From Desulfomonilia bacterium (lineage in GTDB: Bacteria; Desulfobacterota; Desulfomonilia; UBA1062), in contig DATCTV010000035.1 in assembly GCA_036567785.1 (NCBI GenBank), positions 54,110 to 118,109 of the forward strand: 64,000 bases of DNA, given 5' to 3'. The position numbers and the translations under genes are program-made. The notes under the pieces are model-generated. The model worked only from the letters and a program-made list of their open reading frames with translations, had not been told where the DNA came from and searched no databases. This document shows positions 62,364 through 64,000 of this stretch, in pieces (position 1 is the first letter of the stretch; each line of letters starts with the position of its first letter).

Positions 62364-62563
62364 GGGGACGCTGATGAAATTATGACTATAGACTTGAAAT
62401 GGTTTTAAATTGCCGCTAGAAAGATATCATGCCGAGACAATCAAGGATAGACGGCCCCGGGGCCATACATCATATAGTAGTCAGGGGAATTGAAAGACGC
62501 AGGATTTTTAACGACGATGAGGATCGGATGCATAACTGTAATCATATTATCATCAGCGTCCCC
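62364..62563 (+). mobile_element. MITE-like element copy 2 (most intact)
   Basis: 200 bp with perfect 14-bp ends GGGGACGCTGATGA / TCATCAGCGTCCCC, extendable to ~25 bp. The transposase start is open here: ATG at 62429 followed by QSRIDGPGAIHHIV and RRRIFNDDEDR, then a jump to the right inverted repeat. The right side is followed by AAGTGGTGCC, shared by three of the four copies. Confidence 0.9.
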
Positions 62564-62573
62564 AAGTGGTGCC

Positions 62574-62708
62574 CATGCAGAGACAATCAAGGATAGACGG
62601 CCCCGGGCCATTCATCATATAGTAGTTAGAGGAATTGAAAGACGCAGGATTTTTAACGACGATGAGGATCGGGTGCATAACTGTAGTCATATTATCATCA
62701 GCGTCCCC
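62574..62708 (+). mobile_element. MITE-like element copy 3, left-truncated
   Basis: 135 bp. Begins at the transposase start (CATGCAGAG) directly after the AAGTGGTGCC flank of copy 2 and ends in the same right inverted repeat. The left repeat is missing. It shares the ATGCAG variant with copy 1. Confidence 0.85.
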
Positions 62709-62769
62709 AAGTGGTGCCAACTGGCTTTAAAGGGTTCGATGCATTCGTACAGGGAGAATAAGATAATAA

Positions 62770-63477
62770 ATGAGGACCCGAAAAAAGATTGTTATCGGAA
62801 TTGCAATCCTATTGTGCTGTTTCTTTGTATACTGGGAAGCTAAAAACAATTATTTTCTTAACATTGAGATACCCTGGATAAAAAACAGCATTGTTGTAAG
62901 GCCGATAACTATCAAGGTGGTTGATGAAATCACCAAAGAACCGATCAGAAATGTTCCGGTTCTTTATATGCTTTCATCAGTCAATATAAAATATACAACC
63001 ATTCTATTCATACCAAATATTGAAACAAACATTAATAATAAGTTTGAAAAAGCATATTGGTTGAAGACAGATGAAAATGGAATGATAAAAATACCTAGAC
63101 AAATTGTTAAAACCAACTGGCCTCGCAAAATAAGCGATGAGCTTATTATCATAAATCTTGACTTCAATAAGAGACAAGCTATGGTCGAGAATGCCTTCAG
63201 TCGTATGAAACCTGTGATGGAAACTGGGACTACTTGGTATTTAAAAGATTTAGCTACATATTCCTTATCAATGGATGCTGATTATTTAATCAATCCAGTA
63301 TACAGATATAAAGGATATGTAATTATTTCCAGTATATTAGATATGAAAGCAAAAGATGCGGAAAAAACGAAGACTACGATAGAAGTTGAAAAAATGGGTA
63401 ACATAATGAATTATCCTGCAAGTCTATACAGGAAAGAAGGAGTCAATATGGTTATTCAACTCCCTAGAAATAATTGA
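62770..63477 (+). CDS. AT-rich single-pass membrane protein, unknown
   Basis: 235 residues. An N-terminal membrane anchor (about 7-22) is followed by a mostly beta domain with a carboxypeptidase-regulatory-like opening (ITIKVVDEITKEPIRNVPV). No enzyme motif. The gene is strongly AT-rich compared with the hydrolase genes, suggesting foreign origin. It is framed by MITE-like copies 3 and 4. GGGAG lies about 13 nt before the ATG. Confidence 0.6.
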   Translation: MRTRKKIVIGIAILLCCFFVYWEAKNNYFLNIEIPWIKNSIVVRPITIKVVDEITKEPIRNVPVLYMLSSVNIKYTTILFIPNIETNINNKFEKAYWLKTDENGMIKIPRQIVKTNWPRKISDELIIINLDFNKRQAMVENAFSRMKPVMETGTTWYLKDLATYSLSMDADYLINPVYRYKGYVIISSILDMKAKDAEKTKTTIEVEKMGNIMNYPASLYRKEGVNMVIQLPRNN

Positions 63478-63545
63478 AATTTAATTTAATGTAAAAATTA
63501 CAGAAATCAACGGGGTCACCCATTAAAAAGCCCATGGCAACCATA

Positions 63546-63745
63546 GGGGACGCTGATGATATTTTGACTATAGACTTAAAATGGTTTTAAATTATCGTTA
63601 GAAAGATATCATACCGAGACAATCAAGGATAGACGGCCCCGGGGCCATACATCATATAGTAGTCAGAGGAATTGAGAGACGCAGGATTTTTAACGACGAT
63701 GAGGATCGGATGCATAACTGTAGTCATATTATCATCAGCGTCCCC
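63546..63745 (+). mobile_element. MITE-like element copy 4
   Basis: 200 bp with intact 14-bp ends. The transposase start codon is lost (ATACCG in place of ATGCCG). Followed by AAGTGGTGCC. The left flank GGCAACCATA partly matches the complement of that right flank, hinting that the original inverted repeats were about 35 bp. Confidence 0.88.
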
Positions 63746-63774
63746 AAGTGGTGCCTGCGGCTGAAGAAATATTT

Positions 63775-63876
63775 TTATTCCCCTATTGCATAAACATTAC
63801 CGTTATCACAGGCTATATATATAGTCCCATTGGAACTCATAACAGGGGAACCATATATAAAATGTATTAGTTCCGA
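63775..63876 (-). pseudogene. C-terminal fragment of a PQQ-like beta-propeller protein
   Basis: A 33-codon end encodes GSPVMSSNGTIYIACDNG and VYAIGE before the stop, a typical PQQ/WD-like blade repeat. The frame is closed upstream by a TGA next to a putative IS end, so only the last blade remains. Confidence 0.6.
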
Positions 63877-63967
63877 TCAAATCTGACAGTTGGGTAATTG
63901 AAAAGGAAGTACCCACGAGCTATTCTTTCTGAGGGGAAATAAAACAAAATCAGAAAGGAGAAAGCTA

Positions 63968-64000
63968 ATGGGTACGGAAGACAAACTTATCAGAAGTAAG
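63968..64000 (+). CDS. Start of IS481-like transposase, partial at window edge
   Basis: Only 11 residues are in the window (MGTEDKLIRSK). They resemble the opening of IS481-family transposases, which begin with a short charged segment before the helix-turn-helix. GAAAGGAGAAAGC gives an excellent ribosome site. The IS left end is probably near 63884 (TGACAGTTGGG). The assignment depends on sequence beyond the window. Confidence 0.45.
   Translation, partial: MGTEDKLIRSK

Overview
The window comes from a mid-GC diderm bacterium. Lipobox lipoproteins, an outer-membrane beta-barrel and type VI secretion (T6SS) spike genes show a Gram-negative envelope. An oxygen-sensitive glycyl radical enzyme suggests an anaerobe. 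The gene mix (DUF2169/DUF3540/DUF4150 spike module, CsgG/FlgO-like lipoproteins, Ser/Thr kinase with PEGA domain, CFI-type C-termini, many secreted peptidases, REP-associated transposase remnants) fits Desulfobacterota or another former deltaproteobacterium. This assignment is inference; there is no rRNA or other marker gene here.

Layout. 0-7 kb: truncated SDR, small PadR-like regulator with an AT-rich palindrome, hybrid histidine kinase, half-size AEC permease, CDP-alcohol phosphatidyltransferase, AI-2E-type permease and a DHA2-type MFS pump. 7-19 kb: an envelope and phospho-signalling region. A rightward set (CsgG/FlgO-like protein, Ig-like lipoprotein, outer-membrane barrel) is followed by a GPH sugar symporter. 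Then comes a leftward operon: PP2C phosphatase, zinc-ribbon membrane protein, trypsin-like protease, Ser/Thr kinase, redoxin-TPR-FlgO protein and FlgO-like lipoprotein. A double-FHA protein is transcribed divergently from it. 19-26 kb: two metallophosphoesterases, a PilZ-like protein, an overlapping cluster (SDR, methyltransferase, glutamine amidotransferase, MBL hydrolase) and a LysE exporter. 26.3-30.1 kb: a long AT-rich leader with a near-consensus sigma-54 promoter drives one 1113-residue polypeptide that fuses a radical-SAM activase to its glycyl radical enzyme, closed by a strong terminator.

30-51 kb: a long run of secreted or lipid-anchored hydrolases (S15/CocE, M28, YiiX-like, GH16, C1A papain, C11 clostripain with an in-frame TGA, S41, VanX-like M15), with solute-binding and Cache sensor proteins and several gene fragments. 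51.8-61.2 kb: a leftward T6SS spike module (VgrG, DUF3592-like, DUF2169-pentapeptide, pentapeptide, DUF3540, PAAR-like DUF4150) with a divergent class I methyltransferase. The genes from DUF3540 to the methyltransferase are bracketed by about 95-bp direct repeats; the DUF4150 gene lies just outside the left copy. 61.2-64 kb: a decayed AT-rich zone with four copies of a ~200-bp element. It has long terminal inverted repeats and carries the first codons of a Y1/REP-type transposase. A beta-propeller fragment and the start of an IS481-like transposase close the window.

The strongest leads are the activase-glycyl radical enzyme fusion, the inverted-repeat element family at the right end, and the kinase/phosphatase/FHA locus that carries paralogous CsgG/FlgO-like envelope proteins. 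No tRNA, rRNA or CRISPR array was seen.
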